Shown one piece after another: positions 23,668 through 34,990 of a stretch of DNA of 64,000 bases. Position numbers and translations under genes: made by a program. The stretch is from Pseudeuparius sepicola (Eukaryota; Arthropoda; Insecta; Coleoptera; Anthribidae): positions 105,963,309 through 106,027,308 of the forward strand of contig OY987298.1 in NCBI GenBank assembly GCA_963920635.1, given 5' to 3'. The notes beneath the pieces were generated by a model. It did not search any database, was not told the DNA's origin, and saw only the letters and a program-made list of their open reading frames with translations. Each line of letters opens with the position of its first letter. Position 1 is the stretch's first letter.

Positions 23668-24053
23668 AAGGTGAGATGCAGTTCCGTTTCCAAGATGAAT
23701 AAATAATAAATAAATGAGATAGTTGTACTTATAGTTTGCAAATCATGTAAGCTCTAGTAATCGGCGACAAATCACATTTTGATCTAATCGCTACTTCACA
23801 ATTTTGTTTGAATTTTTTGCCAAACACTTACTTTCGCAAATAAACATTATATATTTTTAACGTTTTACAGGTTTTCGCTCATCTACGTTTCAGTGCGCTC
23901 GTAGGTATTTTTTATTTTAACACGTGAAAAGGCCAGCAGCTATGATACTGTTAGTGCGGCGGGATCCTGAATGAAGGACTGAAGTTGAAAGCACTCAAAG
24001 CCTCCTTGTCAAACAATAGTAGCGCTTTCATAAATTGAACTGCATCTCACCTT
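23668..24053. mobile_element. Short element with perfect 17-bp terminal inverted repeats
   Basis: AAGGTGAGATGCAGTTC at 23668-23684 is matched by its exact reverse complement at 24037-24053, spanning 386 bp. The interior is non-coding, GC-richer toward the right, and not palindromic. I see no obvious target duplication beside the ends. It is most simply a small non-autonomous DNA transposon of unassigned superfamily. Confidence 0.5.
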
Positions 24054-26505
24054 GACGAAGGGACCACACTTTGGGGGTATGCATTTTAAAAATACAGTGA
24101 TTCGAGAAGCGTTTTTTATTCCCACGAACAAGCTGGGTTAATAAATAGATAAGTTCGAACAGGAAAATTTTATAAAGACATTTTTTAATGCAGACGAATA
24201 ATTACATTAACTTGAAGTTATATTTAACTTAATTCACCAACCTTTTAGTCAGGCCGCATGCGTGGCCTAACACACAGATGTAATATAAAAACGTGGGCTG
24301 CCTTGGCTTGCGTGGGTTGTGCCGCGTGTGTCTCATATTAATAATGTGCGCCTTGCCATAGTCTGACTGACTGATTTAGGATAATGACTCATACCAGGGT
24401 GCCTCGAACCTTGCAGGTTTTATTAATTAATATAACAATTAATTAAAAAATATATGAAAAGGTGACATCTAGGTACATCTACAACTCAAAAGATAAGGGA
24501 ATTAAAAGAGATAAAATGAACCCACAGGCTATGAAAATCCCCGGTATACCCAAACCAATATTTATGACCTACAAATAATTTAGAAACCCATTTCAATTAT
24601 CGTTTGATCTATCAGTTATTCCATTGACATTCATAAAATGGATGCTACTATTTTTGATGGCTCCATCTGTTCGAGCTTATCTATGTATTCGACCGTTTTA
24701 GCACATTTAACATCGATTCATACCTCCATATGACCGACTGCTCTGCTGACCTAGCCTTTGTGATAAGCAATGTTTTCTCTCCGTTTCTGAAATCGAAAAA
24801 ATACCACAATTAGCACCTTTAACACGAGTTACATACATACAGGGTATACACAGAACAAAGTTCAATGAATAGTAGTACCTCACGATAGAGAACCTCAAAA
24901 AATATAAAAAGTTCCTATACAGTCAGGTATGTCCAAATAATGCCTTTTGTCTTCCATTATGGAGTTTATTTATTTTAGTAATGTAATATTTTTTAATTTC
25001 ATTCGATTATAGAATGTAATCAAAACTAATATCTACAATATCATTTAAAAAGCTGCCATATTGCGAAAAAATAATAAGCTTTTTAAAAGCAACCAGTGGC
25101 AGCGTTAGAGAGGTCACTATGCAGGACCGTACTAATTTATTCATTCAGTTCATAATGTCTTTTTATTACCCAATATTGCAATTTTTAAGAAAAGGCCCTC
25201 AGAAATTGGCAAATGTCCTTAAAGAATATACCTACTGAGTGATTCAGTTTTAAATAACTCTAGAAAGCTGTAGGATAGTTCAAACTTTTTATCTGGGGCT
25301 TTATAAATGAGAAAAATACAAGGTATTAAACTTTTAAAAAGTATGTTGTGTTTACTGAATATTTACCAAGCTAGTTGAGATTTAAGTCATATTTGGTACA
25401 CGACATAACGGTATACCTGAAGCAACCAGTGGCGGAGAAGTAGGTGATTAATTCATTTTTTATACGAAAAAAATGAATCACTTGTAATAGTAGAGTAATA
25501 AAATTTAATGGGTTTTCTATGTAGATTTTAATTGGAAACAAAAATTTCCTCTTGGTATATTTACGTAGGTATGTGTTACGGTTTCACGGCGAATTTGATA
25601 TTTTTTTAATCATTTCAATGAGTATTTCTGAAAAATCAACTATTTTAGTAGTTCATAATATTTGCTTCATATGTAATTTATTATGCCTCATTTAAATTAT
25701 TTGTCCTTCATATTGATAAAAGAGTTGCCTGTGGCGCATTGTACCAATGTAGCAAAGGTTGTACCAAAAATGAGTTCCACAGTATACAGGGCTATTCGGT
25801 TTTAATCGCACAAACTCCTAGGTATTTGATATTAACACGTTTTATGCCAACATGTATTTTACATCTTGTACCAAGCATCAAATATAACTTAAATATCTCA
25901 GCTAGTTTTGTAAATATTCTTTTAACACAACATATTTTAAAAAGTTTATAGAACAAACTATAGCAACATCTTCAGATATTCTACTATTCTTATAGAAGTT
26001 TTGATATTTTAATTCACCCTGTATATAGGAATGTGAAAGTTTATATTATATGGAATAATCTATAACTATAACAGGGAAAATATTTACTTAATAAAATTTA
26101 CTGGATACATAAAGTTAAGTAAGCACATAATCTTTCCCATCTTTAACAAAGAAATATCTGGATGAAAACATGAGAACTACTTATATCCAGACCCAGTCTC
26201 CTAATAATAATCTTCGAGCAAGGCCAGCGTCAAGTTCATCATTCACACACTGACAACGGTACAAACTTTCACAGACTTTCGCAAAAGAGACTAATATTGC
26301 ACATAACTCGATGATTATTAATATCCTGAAGTTTTCTATACAAAAAAGATCTGTCATGTTTGTACAACAGAATTCACCGTTTTCGAGTAAAATTAATTTG
26401 GAATTAGAAGATAACATTAAAGCTTATTTTTTCTATCTATGCTTCTTTATAATATGTTTTCATTTTTTTCCCCATGGAATCGCTGATGGTGAGTTTTTCG
26501 CTTAT
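24054..26505. other. Non-coding stretch with a short CAGGG-ended element near 25787-26020
   Basis: No gene recognised. Near 25787 TA-CAGGGCTATTCGGTTTTAA pairs inversely with TTTTAATTCACCCTG-TA near 26004-26020, about 230 bp, probably another small family member. A CAGGGTATAC motif at about 24840 has no partner. The phrase GCAACCAGTGGC occurs twice (about 25089 and 25422), suggesting an old repeat. Confidence 0.4.
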
Positions 26506-26604
26506 AATGGATATCACAAATAAAGATTCTTGAGTCACAATGGTCGACAATGGAAATTCATTGTTGGCCATTGTGACGTATGGATCAAGATTCTGGTATC
26601 CACT
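26506..26604. mobile_element. 99-bp palindromic MITE, copy B
   Basis: Same length and layout as the copy at 2945-3043: AATGGATATCACAAAT..AGATTCTTG.GTCACAATGG on the left, inverted on the right, meeting at CAATGGAAATTCATTG. The two copies differ at scattered positions, so neither is a fresh duplicate of the other. It has no coding capacity. Confidence 0.7.
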
Positions 26605-26766
26605 ATACAAAAATGTAGATTTAAAGATGGCATCACAAACAATATTCCAATAAAAATGTCGGTCAACCGCAAATCAGTCATTGTTAGATTCGGGGTGTTA
26701 CTAAAATTATGGTGAACAAAAAGGTTCCTATAATCATGGGACTGAGAATGCAGAATAAGAAAGTTA

Positions 26767-27625
26767 CAGGGTGATTAAAGTACAGTTCTCTAAGTAACTT
26801 CTACAGAAGTTCTGCAACTGAAATGAAACTTAGTGCAGTTCTTTACTCGCTGAAGTGCAAAAATTTCGCGTTGAAACAATTTTTTATTCTCATCGTCCAG
26901 AGGCAGAGGGGAGGGGTAATCATAACTTTTTTGATCTTGCAGATGATTTTAGAACATCTCTTCATATTGCATCAAAAGGATAGATGCTCTTGTCCCATAA
27001 CGATAAATTCAACTCTTTGCATTGAATGCGCCAACATGTTTCCCAAAACAGCTGTTAACTCCAAAATTAGAAAAATAAAATTTTCACCTACTAATTGCAC
27101 TCGTATGTTCAAAATTAAGAAAAAATGCCAAATGGGCATTGGGTAAAACATCATTGGTTTTCTTGAAGTAGGATGTAAACATTTTGTCGAGTTCAATCCG
27201 TTCCATTTAGAAAACGAAAAATTCTTAGTACATCGTTCATAGGGAATTTTTTGTCACTAATTATATTCTGTAAAATTTGAAAGCGGTAGTTGAAAATATT
27301 ATTTTTCGAATTTTAGAGTTAACAAGTGTTTTTAGGCATATTTTGTGGATTTCAAGGCAAACGGTTGATTTTATCGTTATGGAACAAGAGTACCTACCCT
27401 TTTGTTGCAAAATGAAAAGATGCGCTAATTAAATGAAAATAAGCTTAAAAAGGTCATGAGTATAAATCCCATTCTGCTACCCCGCCCCTCCGCCTCTGGG
27501 CAATGGGAATAAATTGCTATTACATGAAACTGTTGCTCTTCAGCGACTAAAGGACGGCACCAAGTTTAATTTGAATTGCATAATTTCTGTATATAGAAGT
27601 TATGCGAAAATATGTTTTCCAAAGT
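26767..27625. mobile_element. Foldback element 6, right end decayed
   Basis: The left end is TA-CAGGGTGATTAAAGTACAG. Left-arm sequence AACTTAGTGCAGTTCTTTAC and CTCGCTGAAG recurs inverted as CTTCAGCGACTAAAGGACGG at about 27538-27560. Inner blocks (CCTCTGCC, ACGATAAA and its inverse, CAGCTGTTAACTCCAAAATT against AATTTTAGAGTTAACAAGTG) show the arms run most of the length. The right terminus lacks a CACCCTG and fades near 27620. The interior is shared with elements at 16879 and 29941. Confidence 0.65.
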
Positions 27626-27642
27626 GTACCTTCATTCCCCCG

Positions 27643-27750
27643 TAACTTTTTTATTATGCATTTTCAGATCCAGGTTTATAGGAAACTTTTGTTTAAAATA
27701 ATATTTTCTCCCTGTCGTATTACTTTGGCATCATAATTTAGAAAAATCTT
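27643..27750 (+). repeat. Dispersed repeat, copy A (second copy about 61075-61180)
   Basis: GTAACTTTTTTATTA..ATTTT, ATAGGAA.CTTT, AATGATATTT-like and TACTTTGGC blocks occur in the same order at about 61075-61180. Both copies follow directly after the right end of a foldback element. The class is unknown. Confidence 0.45.
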
Positions 27751-27789
27751 GTATAGGCTATGATCATTAATTAACTTTTAAGAGCCGGC

Positions 27790-28050
27790 CCCTGAATAAA
27801 TAATTTAATGGCACCCTAAATCATTGCCAAATTGAAATTGGCCTCCCCCTCGGCTGCAAGCGTCCCCTCGTTGAAACCTTTCGCGAGGCCAAATTGTTTT
27901 TTTTTTGTGTAAACATTTTCCCAATATCCCCGAGGAAAACATTTGAAAGTTGGAAATTTGTTTGCTGCCAAATGAAATCAATCTTGCTCCACAGTAATCG
28001 AACAGATGTTTTTTGGGCTTTGATATTATAGTTTGAAAATTGTTATCCAA
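27790..28050. other. GC-richer island, possible conserved non-coding element
   Basis: A non-repetitive block with GAGCCGGCCCC, GGCCTCCCCCTCGGCTGC and CCCCGAGG tracts amid AT-rich DNA. The 81-codon minus-strand frame across it resembles no known protein. Confidence 0.3.
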
Positions 28051-29379
28051 TGTTTCATTTCTACGACTTCATACAGGATGTCCCAGAATTTTGGGGAAAT
28101 AAACAAAATTTTTTCGAAAAAAGTAATCCTAATCCCTCTTTTTAAAGTAGTACCTACCCCTAATATTGTTTTCTGAAATTGTTTTTTTTTTAGATTTATT
28201 CAATATAGATATGGCGGAATTTGAAAACTATATTAGGCATTTTTTAATGGAAAAAATAACATCAAAAGCGAATGACGCTCAGAGCATACATTAAAATGCA
28301 GTTAGACTTATAAAGGGATTTTATTGCTGTAAAAAAACAACGCCGTGCTAAATTAATCAACAAAAAATATATATTTGAAATAACGTAATTGTGTATAACC
28401 GAGAAAAAGCGATTCAAAATAAGCGCCCTATTGCGATATCCCCACTCCGGCCGATCGCTGAGTTTTCGGGCGTGCGCGCCTACATGTATAAATCCTCGTT
28501 AAAAACAATTTTTGCATATCTAGTATTCAAGTTACGGATGCTTATTGTAACTAGTTTGGAGTACATTTTGTATCAGTTTCGTTTATTTTAATCAATTATT
28601 TTAATTTCACATTTTTATCTTAAATTGTCAATAATTTTTGTAGTGGCGCACGGATTTAGTACGCATTCGTATATAATAATTTTTATACACTGGAAAGATT
28701 CCATCATTAATCCAGCTGTAATGCAGTTTCGATGTCCCTACCGATTGGGCTGCTTTGGTATTATATCATTTGTTAGCAAGATGATTGAAACTGTCTGTAC
28801 TCTCCCCATTTCCCATTGCCTTCTTTTATTCGCGGCTCTAAGTCTCTATACACTTCTCGTGTTGCTTAATGCTTGTTGTTTTGTTTCGTATGGCTACTGA
28901 TATCGGAGTTGCTTTCCTAGAGATTTTAACAGTTAATATGATTTCATAAACTATCTATTGAGGGCTACTCGATGATCTCTCAGCTATGTTCGATGCCAGT
29001 TCATCTTAGTTGAGATTTTCCAGAACAGGAGAGGCTGCCTTCATGTACCTATCTGTAATATGTTAGTGGGACCTTCACCTGACTGCCTAAGCAGTATTTT
29101 GCCAGTTCACGGTGCAATATCTTAGCAACATATCTAGATGGTAACATCTGAGTTCCTCCTGTTTTGTGATTATCTTGGGAGGGCCAGAATTATCTCACTT
29201 TACTTTATTAGTGCAAAATCAACGTAAATGTGTGCATTCTGCCCAACAGAATTTATCGAAAAAGTAACCAAAAACTTCTCAACAACGACACCTAGACACT
29301 GGCGTACCTGATTAACTGGCTGGTAGTCAACTTTACCAGGATTAATATATATATCTGTTTTTGTTTTATATAGATACAA
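28051..29379. other. Mostly non-coding; GC-richer patch near 28380-28500
   Basis: A CAGGATGTCCCAGAATTTTGG near 28076 resembles a decayed foldback end without partner. The patch at about 28400-28490 is GC-richer and non-repetitive. The 91-codon frame at 28625-28900 is hydrophobic but has no recognisable motif and is not called. Confidence 0.35.
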
Positions 29380-29690
29380 AAAAGGAGACAGGGTCACTAA
29401 CTAGCCGAAAGAAGATGCATGCGATACTGCCGGTGGATCCAGCCACACATTGTATATAATCAACGAAATATACATGAAGATATTAGTACATTTAGCCAAA
29501 GAGACAAAGAAAAATCCGACAAAACTTTTCCCAACGACGTCGTCACCTAATAAAGCCGAAACTAAATTAAAGATCATCGATTTTTCCCTCCAGATCTCTC
29601 GCTCTAATAACCGCCGTCGTATTACCACTCGGCTTTCAGGAAAGACACGGATTCCATCGGCATGTCGGGAATCACTTTAGTGTGACTTTT
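29380..29690. other. GC-richer island, possible conserved non-coding element
   Basis: A balanced-composition, non-repetitive block with open frames on both strands (75 and 76 codons) that mirror one another and resemble no known protein. Mirror-image openness in GC-richer DNA is expected by chance, so no gene is called. Confidence 0.3.
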
Positions 29691-29940
29691 TATAGTAAAT
29701 ATAAAGCATACGTAGATACATATATAATACTACTCAAGCTTAACGGTAGCATTTAAACTACCGAGCCGTGGCCAATCATTGAGTATCGAACATTGTTCAA
29801 CAGTTAAGGAAGTAAGAAAGAAATTTTCCATTACCATAGAAAAACGACAGACATGTGTTCCATACTGTGTGTCTCATTAATAGTGGGATTGAGCTTAACT
29901 AGGTAGGTTCTGGTCAAAAATCTCAATTGTTACTAAGATA

Positions 29941-30664
29941 CAGGGCGATGAAGTGATTATGGAAATTTTTATGGCTATATCTCATCGCACTGCTGTTTTC
30001 AGGAGTGGTGAATAAGTGGAAAATTTCAATTTCTAAGTATCTCGCAAAACCCCCCATACTTGCGTTGGTTTTGGATCGTCCATTTACTTGCAACTTTTTC
30101 GAGGTTATCTTTTGGGTCTTGTAGGTTCATCACTTTAGTGCATCTTTTCATTTGCCTACAAAAGTGTATAGATACTTGTTTTGTAAGATAAAAATCAACC
30201 GAAAAACTTGCCCCAAAACACCTGTTGACTCCAACAATCGGAAATCAGAAATTTCCCCAACCGTTTTCACTACACATTCAAAATTAAGAAGGAATTTTTT
30301 TCTCACCTTAAATGGTACAGTTAATCAGTAGCATTTGAAAGCGGTAGGTGGAAATTTTATTTTTCAAATTTTGGAGTTGACAGGTATACATTTTTGTTGG
30401 CAAATGAAGAGATGCACTAAAATGATAAGCCTGCAACGTCAAAAAGATGACCTCAAATGTTACAACTAAAATCACGATCCAAAAACAGCGCAAGTGGCGT
30501 CCTCTGCGAGAAACGTAGAAATTGACATTTTTAGTTATTTTGGTTAAATTCACTTAAACTGCACAATTTTTTATAGTCTCTGACATTTATGATGCTACAT
30601 GTTAATTTTTTTGGGGTCGCAGAAAGCATTGGTAAATTAAGGCGGGCTAATTTTGGGCACACTG
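29941..30664. mobile_element. Foldback element 7
   Basis: Left TA-CAGGGCGATGAAGTG and right TTTTGGGCACACTG-TA are weakly inverted. The inner arms match better: TTGCGTTGGTTTTGGATCGT against ACGATCCAAAAACAGCGCAA at about 30472-30491, and AAACACCTGTTGACTCCAAC against its inverse at about 30365-30385. The interior is shared with the elements at 15353, 16879, 26767 and 32540. No coding capacity. Confidence 0.6.
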
Positions 30665-30731
30665 TAAAATGATTAGATTAATAATTGTCCTTCACAAACA
30701 ATAACTGTTAAGAAGCACAGCTATACAATTG

Positions 30732-30766
30732 TTATATCCTTCGGCGCTACGCGCCTCAGGATATAA
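30732..30766. other. Perfect-stem hairpin
   Basis: TTATATCCT at 30732-30740 pairs with AGGATATAA at 30758-30766. Inside, GGCGC (30743-30747) pairs with GCGCC (30751-30755) around a TAC loop, with a symmetric TC/TC internal mismatch. It lies 65 bp upstream of the next foldback element. Its role is unknown. Helitron 3' ends carry such hairpins, but no CTRR end follows here. Confidence 0.55.
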
Positions 30767-30830
30767 AAATGCTCGATAAATAATGGCTCCCTTCTCAACC
30801 TAGGTGTATAATATACTATTATTGTTTATG

Positions 30831-31521
30831 CAGGGTGTTCAGTATTTTGAAAAATTTAGAAAAAATTTGTTAGGTAGTCACCAAGAGTAAAGGACCGTTG
30901 TTTTTGAAAATATCGAAAAATATTATCAAGGATGACATTTAGAATCCACAGGGGGTTACAAATTTGAGGTTTCAGCGATTTATGTTGAATTTTTTAACAA
31001 GGCAGGTAGGTAATTTGTTTGTGCCGCTTTATTTGATATTTGCAGAATTTATACAATAATCAATTTCTTTAATGCTATTACATTTTATTGCTAACAATAT
31101 GGAAAATTTATTTGAACAAGAAATAATGTTATTAAAATTTACAAAAATAATTTTCACTCAAATTTATTGCCTCCAACTTCTGCACAAATTTCAACTCTTC
31201 TAATAAATTCTCTATACACATTTTGTATTTCGTGTAGAGGAATATTTGAAATTGTATCCCTTATTCTGTTTTTTAAAGTGTCCACATTATTATCAAGCGG
31301 TTCTCAACTTTTTGTTTTAGATTCCCCACAAATAAAAGTCCATTACCTGCGCGCCTTGTTAAAAATTCAACATAAATTGTTGAAACCTCAAATTTGTAAC
31401 CCCCTGTGGATTCTAAATGACATGTTTGATAATATTTTTCTATATTTTCAAAAACAACGGTCCTTTACTTTTGGTGACTAACACAATTTCTTTAAATTTT
31501 TCTAAATTTTTCAAAATACTG
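30831..31521. mobile_element. Foldback element 8 with transposase remnant
   Basis: The left end CAGGGTGTTCAGTATTTTGA and the right end TTTTTCAAAATACTG-TA are inverted copies, and the arms remain inverted through TAAAGGACCGTTGTTTTTGA and ATCCACAGGGGGTTACAAAT, at least 190 bp each. Between the arms lies a C-terminal transposase fragment on the minus strand, so this is a deletion derivative of an element that once encoded its own transposase. Confidence 0.75.
31154..31300 (-). pseudogene. Tc1/mariner-type transposase C-terminal remnant
   Basis: The minus-strand frame ends at TGA (31154-31156) and reads PLDNNVDTLKNRIRD near its start and VYREFIRRVEICAEVGG near its end. This is the familiar insect IS630/mariner C-terminus, where a helix LR.RI...C..I.P..+QNV+R.F..R...C....G..F closes the protein. 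The DDE catalytic core is absent, so it cannot function. Its position between inverted arms ties the foldback family to Tc1/mariner transposons. Confidence 0.55.
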
Positions 31522-31619
31522 TATAAAAATCAAAAATATTTTAACAGTTTTGGGCGTTTTGAAACAAGCAGGAGTTTTTATATAGAGTGGCTTTTTCTCG
31601 TAAACCCACCAATAAAAAA

Positions 31620-31940
31620 CTTTTCCCTCTTCCGGACATCAGAGCGGGACAAGCTGTATGTTAGCCTGCGGTTGAAAATGATGAGACATTCAAATGCCAC
31701 CGAAAACCCGGTACCTAGTGCGTTGCCATCAGAGTTTGCTGGCAAAGCTTATAGAAACAATGCTTTGTCAACTTTGTTTGCGAGGGCGATCCCATCCGTA
31801 CCGAACCGTTCGACTCGAGGAAGTGCTGAAAAAGGAAGAGCGTCTGCTGCCCTCTTTTGTGCAATTAAAGCAGCGACAAAATATGTTCTGGGAAGCGAGC
31901 ACCTGGAGGGCGATCATTAGCGTTGAGAGCGGAGGGTGAT
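31620..31940. other. GC-richer island with two overlapping open frames
   Basis: Balanced composition, no repeats. Plus-strand frames run to 31920 (C-terminal part rich in Ala, Ser and Arg) and from 31694 to 31939 in another frame. Neither resembles a family I recognise, and the upstream half of the longer one lies inside the foldback element. It may be a conserved non-coding element or an unrecognised exon. Confidence 0.3.
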
Positions 31941-32539
31941 TACGTTTGCAGTCTCGGAGAAACCGGTGTCTCGTTATAAATTAATTTAAACAGAAGAGGA
32001 CCGATCGTTCAGGGGAAAGAGCCAACGCTTAGTAACAGCACGAATCCATTCTGCTTGGGCCATAGGAATTTAGTTTCTGTTAATTGATCGAATTGGTGCA
32101 AAGTAGCTTCTTCGGAAAGGCATTTGTTTCTCTTACGGGTATAGGGACAATCCATAATCTATAAACCTTTCTAAATCGATATCTCAGAAGCGGGAAACTG
32201 ATTCTGGAAGCACAGACCGATCTCTACAACCTTTGCCTAATGGAATGTTTCATACGTATACAGAGGGTGATTCAGTCATGATGTAAAAAATATTAACCTC
32301 AGGTGGACAAAAATAGCTCGACACAAATCCGAAATTTAAAAAAATGTAAATTCAGTCAAAAGAAATTAATGAAATAATTTCAGAAGTGTGTTAAAACTCG
32401 TAATTTTAACGACGCTTATCCTGGTCAGGTCGTAAACTCGAGTGTCGAATTAGCGTCTCCCGGCCCACAGTTGCCAGTTACACAACATATCGTAAATGTA
32501 CATACCTCCCTTATGACATATATGCATATGATGTATATA
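31941..32539. other. Non-coding stretch
   Basis: No supported feature. The composition grades from the GC-richer island into AT-rich DNA. Confidence 0.4.
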
Positions 32540-33180
32540 CAGGGTGTCCAGTAAGTGTGGGGAAATCTCGAGGGAGCAGGTAGGGGACGTCAAAATATCA
32601 CGATTGAGCTTTACAACTCTGCGGGTAAAATCTCAATATTTACTGAAATACAAGAACGTTGCATTTCTTTTTTTGAAATTCAATTATCTCTTGAATATTT
32701 GGGGAGATATCCCAAAATATTCAAGCTGCTGAACTGTAATTTTCTCCGATCAAATATATGATCGGAGGTAATTTTGCACCGCTGTGTTTTTGGTGATGGA
32801 GAATAAGCTGTAAATGTCAATTTCTACGTATCTCGCAGAAGCCGCCACTTGCGCATTTTTGGATCGTGCTTATACTCGTAACTTTTCTGTGATTTTTTTT
32901 TGGTCTTGCAGGTCTATCATTTTAGTGACTGGCACAAATATACGTATAATAATAAGGTATAATCCTAAAGCATAACGAAACAAATACTTTCACTTTAAAT
33001 CATTTGATTCTTTGCATTTTCTACAGATGGCCTCCTAAGTCTCCCGACTTATCGCCACCAGACTATTTATTTGGGAGAAATTTAAAAATGAGGTCTCTAA
33101 AACATCTTTAAGGAATGTCAGTCATTTAAAACAAAAAATTAGGGACGTTTGTGTGACCATAATAATTGCCAGGCTCTTTT
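32540..33180. mobile_element. Foldback-family element 9 with transposase remnant, decayed
   Basis: The left end is TA-CAGGGTGTCCAGTAAGTGT. The interior blocks (AAGCTGCTGAACT, GTGTTTTTGGTGATGG, GTCAATTTCTACGTATCTCG, TTGGATCGTGC) are shared with elements at 15353 and 29941. A small local hairpin, CCGATCAAATATATGATCGG, lies at about 32748-32767. No right-hand CACCCTG end is visible; the element fades into a transposase fragment. Confidence 0.5.
33027..33173 (+). pseudogene. Tc1/mariner-type transposase C-terminal remnant
   Basis: WPPKSPDLSPPDYLFG at about 33027-33075 is the block around the third catalytic aspartate of mariner-type DDD transposases (SPDL.P.D...FG/WG). A frameshift follows, after which LKQKIRDVC appears in the next frame (about 33137-33165). 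The Pro-x-Asp at the catalytic position is kept, but the rest of the enzyme is missing, so this is an inactive fragment. Confidence 0.6.
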
Positions 33181-34789
33181 GTCGCTGAGAAAAAAAAAAC
33201 AATAAAAAACCGAAAAAGTGCAAAACGGTTACGCTTTTTTAATATTACCGGCAGTAATATTCCGTGTAATTTAAAACTATTAGTTTAATAAATAATATAT
33301 GTGTATGCGAAAATTCGCGAAAAGTCCTCAAGTAAATGCTGGAACGTGATGTGGATACAACAATACGACGCTTTCCATTTGTATATAATCCGACAACACT
33401 GACAAAATGCAGATGAGAAATTAGAGATAAATATTTGTTCTTTCTTCATAATATTCAACAGAGTTTTCAATAATAATATTGAACAATGAACAGCGCTCAA
33501 CCAAGAGCGTCGACTTACTCTGGTGTTAAAGTTGATATTTAACTATGTGGTTAATTTTTTTAAATCATAACTGAATCAACCGCAGGATAAAAGTGAAATA
33601 TTTAGATCATAGCCACCCAATATTTACCATCATATAAAGATCTGCAATTTGAGAAAACAATGTAATATATTGGACATCGCTCATAGTATGTCTAATATTT
33701 TATACTCCATCTTTCAAGTTCCAGGATAATTTCAGAAATAAGTAGGTATACTAGTGCATTTAGAATTTTAAGTTGTGGCAGACAATTTTTTGTCAGCAGA
33801 TGCGTTCTCTTCAAAACAAAAATCGACGTGTTTTAGTGTAATTTCAAGATAGTATTTTCCGGAAAATTAGCTACCTAGTGTGTCTGCTTTGTTGTCGTTG
33901 GTACACACTGTATTAGGTAGTAATTAGGTATTTGAACTAATTTATTCCCACTAATGACATAATAATTTGTCTGCACCGCTACATGTCTTGGTTCGGAATA
34001 AATTTGTTACAAACATGTATTGTAAATAATGTTATACACAGTAAGTTTATGATTTTAATTAACGTAATATATTCATATGTGCAAAATATTGCCAGACTTC
34101 AGGCAAATAGCTAAATGCGGTATTCTGTATTCCATGGGCAGTATATCCTGCTATATGGAAGCCACGTTGTAAATCCTAATTAAACGTTGTTATTTCTGAA
34201 TGTTTGACCGTTAGATGGATATATCATAATGCCGGAATTTTAGGGGAGGATAACTAATCGGAATTGGGAATGCTTTAACTCTAATTCCCTTTCTAACGAA
34301 TTAATTAATTAATTGAATGTCAAATTCGAAATATAGGCCATTATCCAAATTAGGGCCTAACGGTTAAATACATAAAACTAGGTATAAATTGCTGAAATAT
34401 TTTTATCGCAAATTATCTACGCTTTTCTAAAGTTATATATAGGTATGGATGTTGAATGGGTATAAATTTAGGTATAGTTGTGAAACTGAAAGACAACAAC
34501 GATTCTGGCTTTGACCGCAGTTAAACAATAATTTCAATTTTTTCAGACGTTCTCAAAATTCATTTGAATTTTCCTGTTTACTATATATGTTTACTATTTT
34601 TCCCCTTGATAGACGATTTTGTTGGGTCCTGCTAAGTACGTAGAATTTAGAACATTAGAAATGAGGTAAAATCATCACATTTGAGATTATTCTAATTAAC
34701 TGGTAATTGGAGGCTAAAAAACAGAACAATTTGTTAGAGACTAAGAGCTGGCATCAAATCAAATTGAAAATAAAAAAAATCTTTTTAAA
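33181..34789. other. AT-rich non-coding stretch
   Basis: No gene or long repeat seen. The block at 34110-34340 is somewhat less AT-rich and non-repetitive, with TAATTAATTAATTAATTG at its end. Confidence 0.4.
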
Positions 34790-34990
34790 AACAAGCTTTT
34801 ATTTAAGTTTAAGCCATGTACTAAAACGAATAAAATAAGTTTAGGTTTTCGTTAAGATAATTCAATTCCAAATTGCGACAAGTTTTTGCAAATTGAAAAG
34901 CTTGTTGCGCGAAATGTTGATGGAATTATAGTATTTTATGCATACGGTTATGCATAGTAGGTATTTTATGCATACGGTTATGAATAATAT
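34790..34990. repeat. Hairpin repeat copy B and a short tandem duplication
   Basis: AAAATAAGTTTAGGTTTTCG and TTAAGATAATTCAAT match the copy at about 18905. A hairpin-forming GACAAG..TTTTTGCAAATTG..CTTGTTGCG stretch follows. Just after it, the phrase GTATTTTATGCATACGGTTA occurs twice in tandem (about 34931-34983). Confidence 0.5.

Noticed and set aside
31417..31920. 167-codon plus-strand open frame
   Set aside because: Its first third is the arm of a foldback element and the remainder matches no family I know; a second frame is equally open across the same bases.
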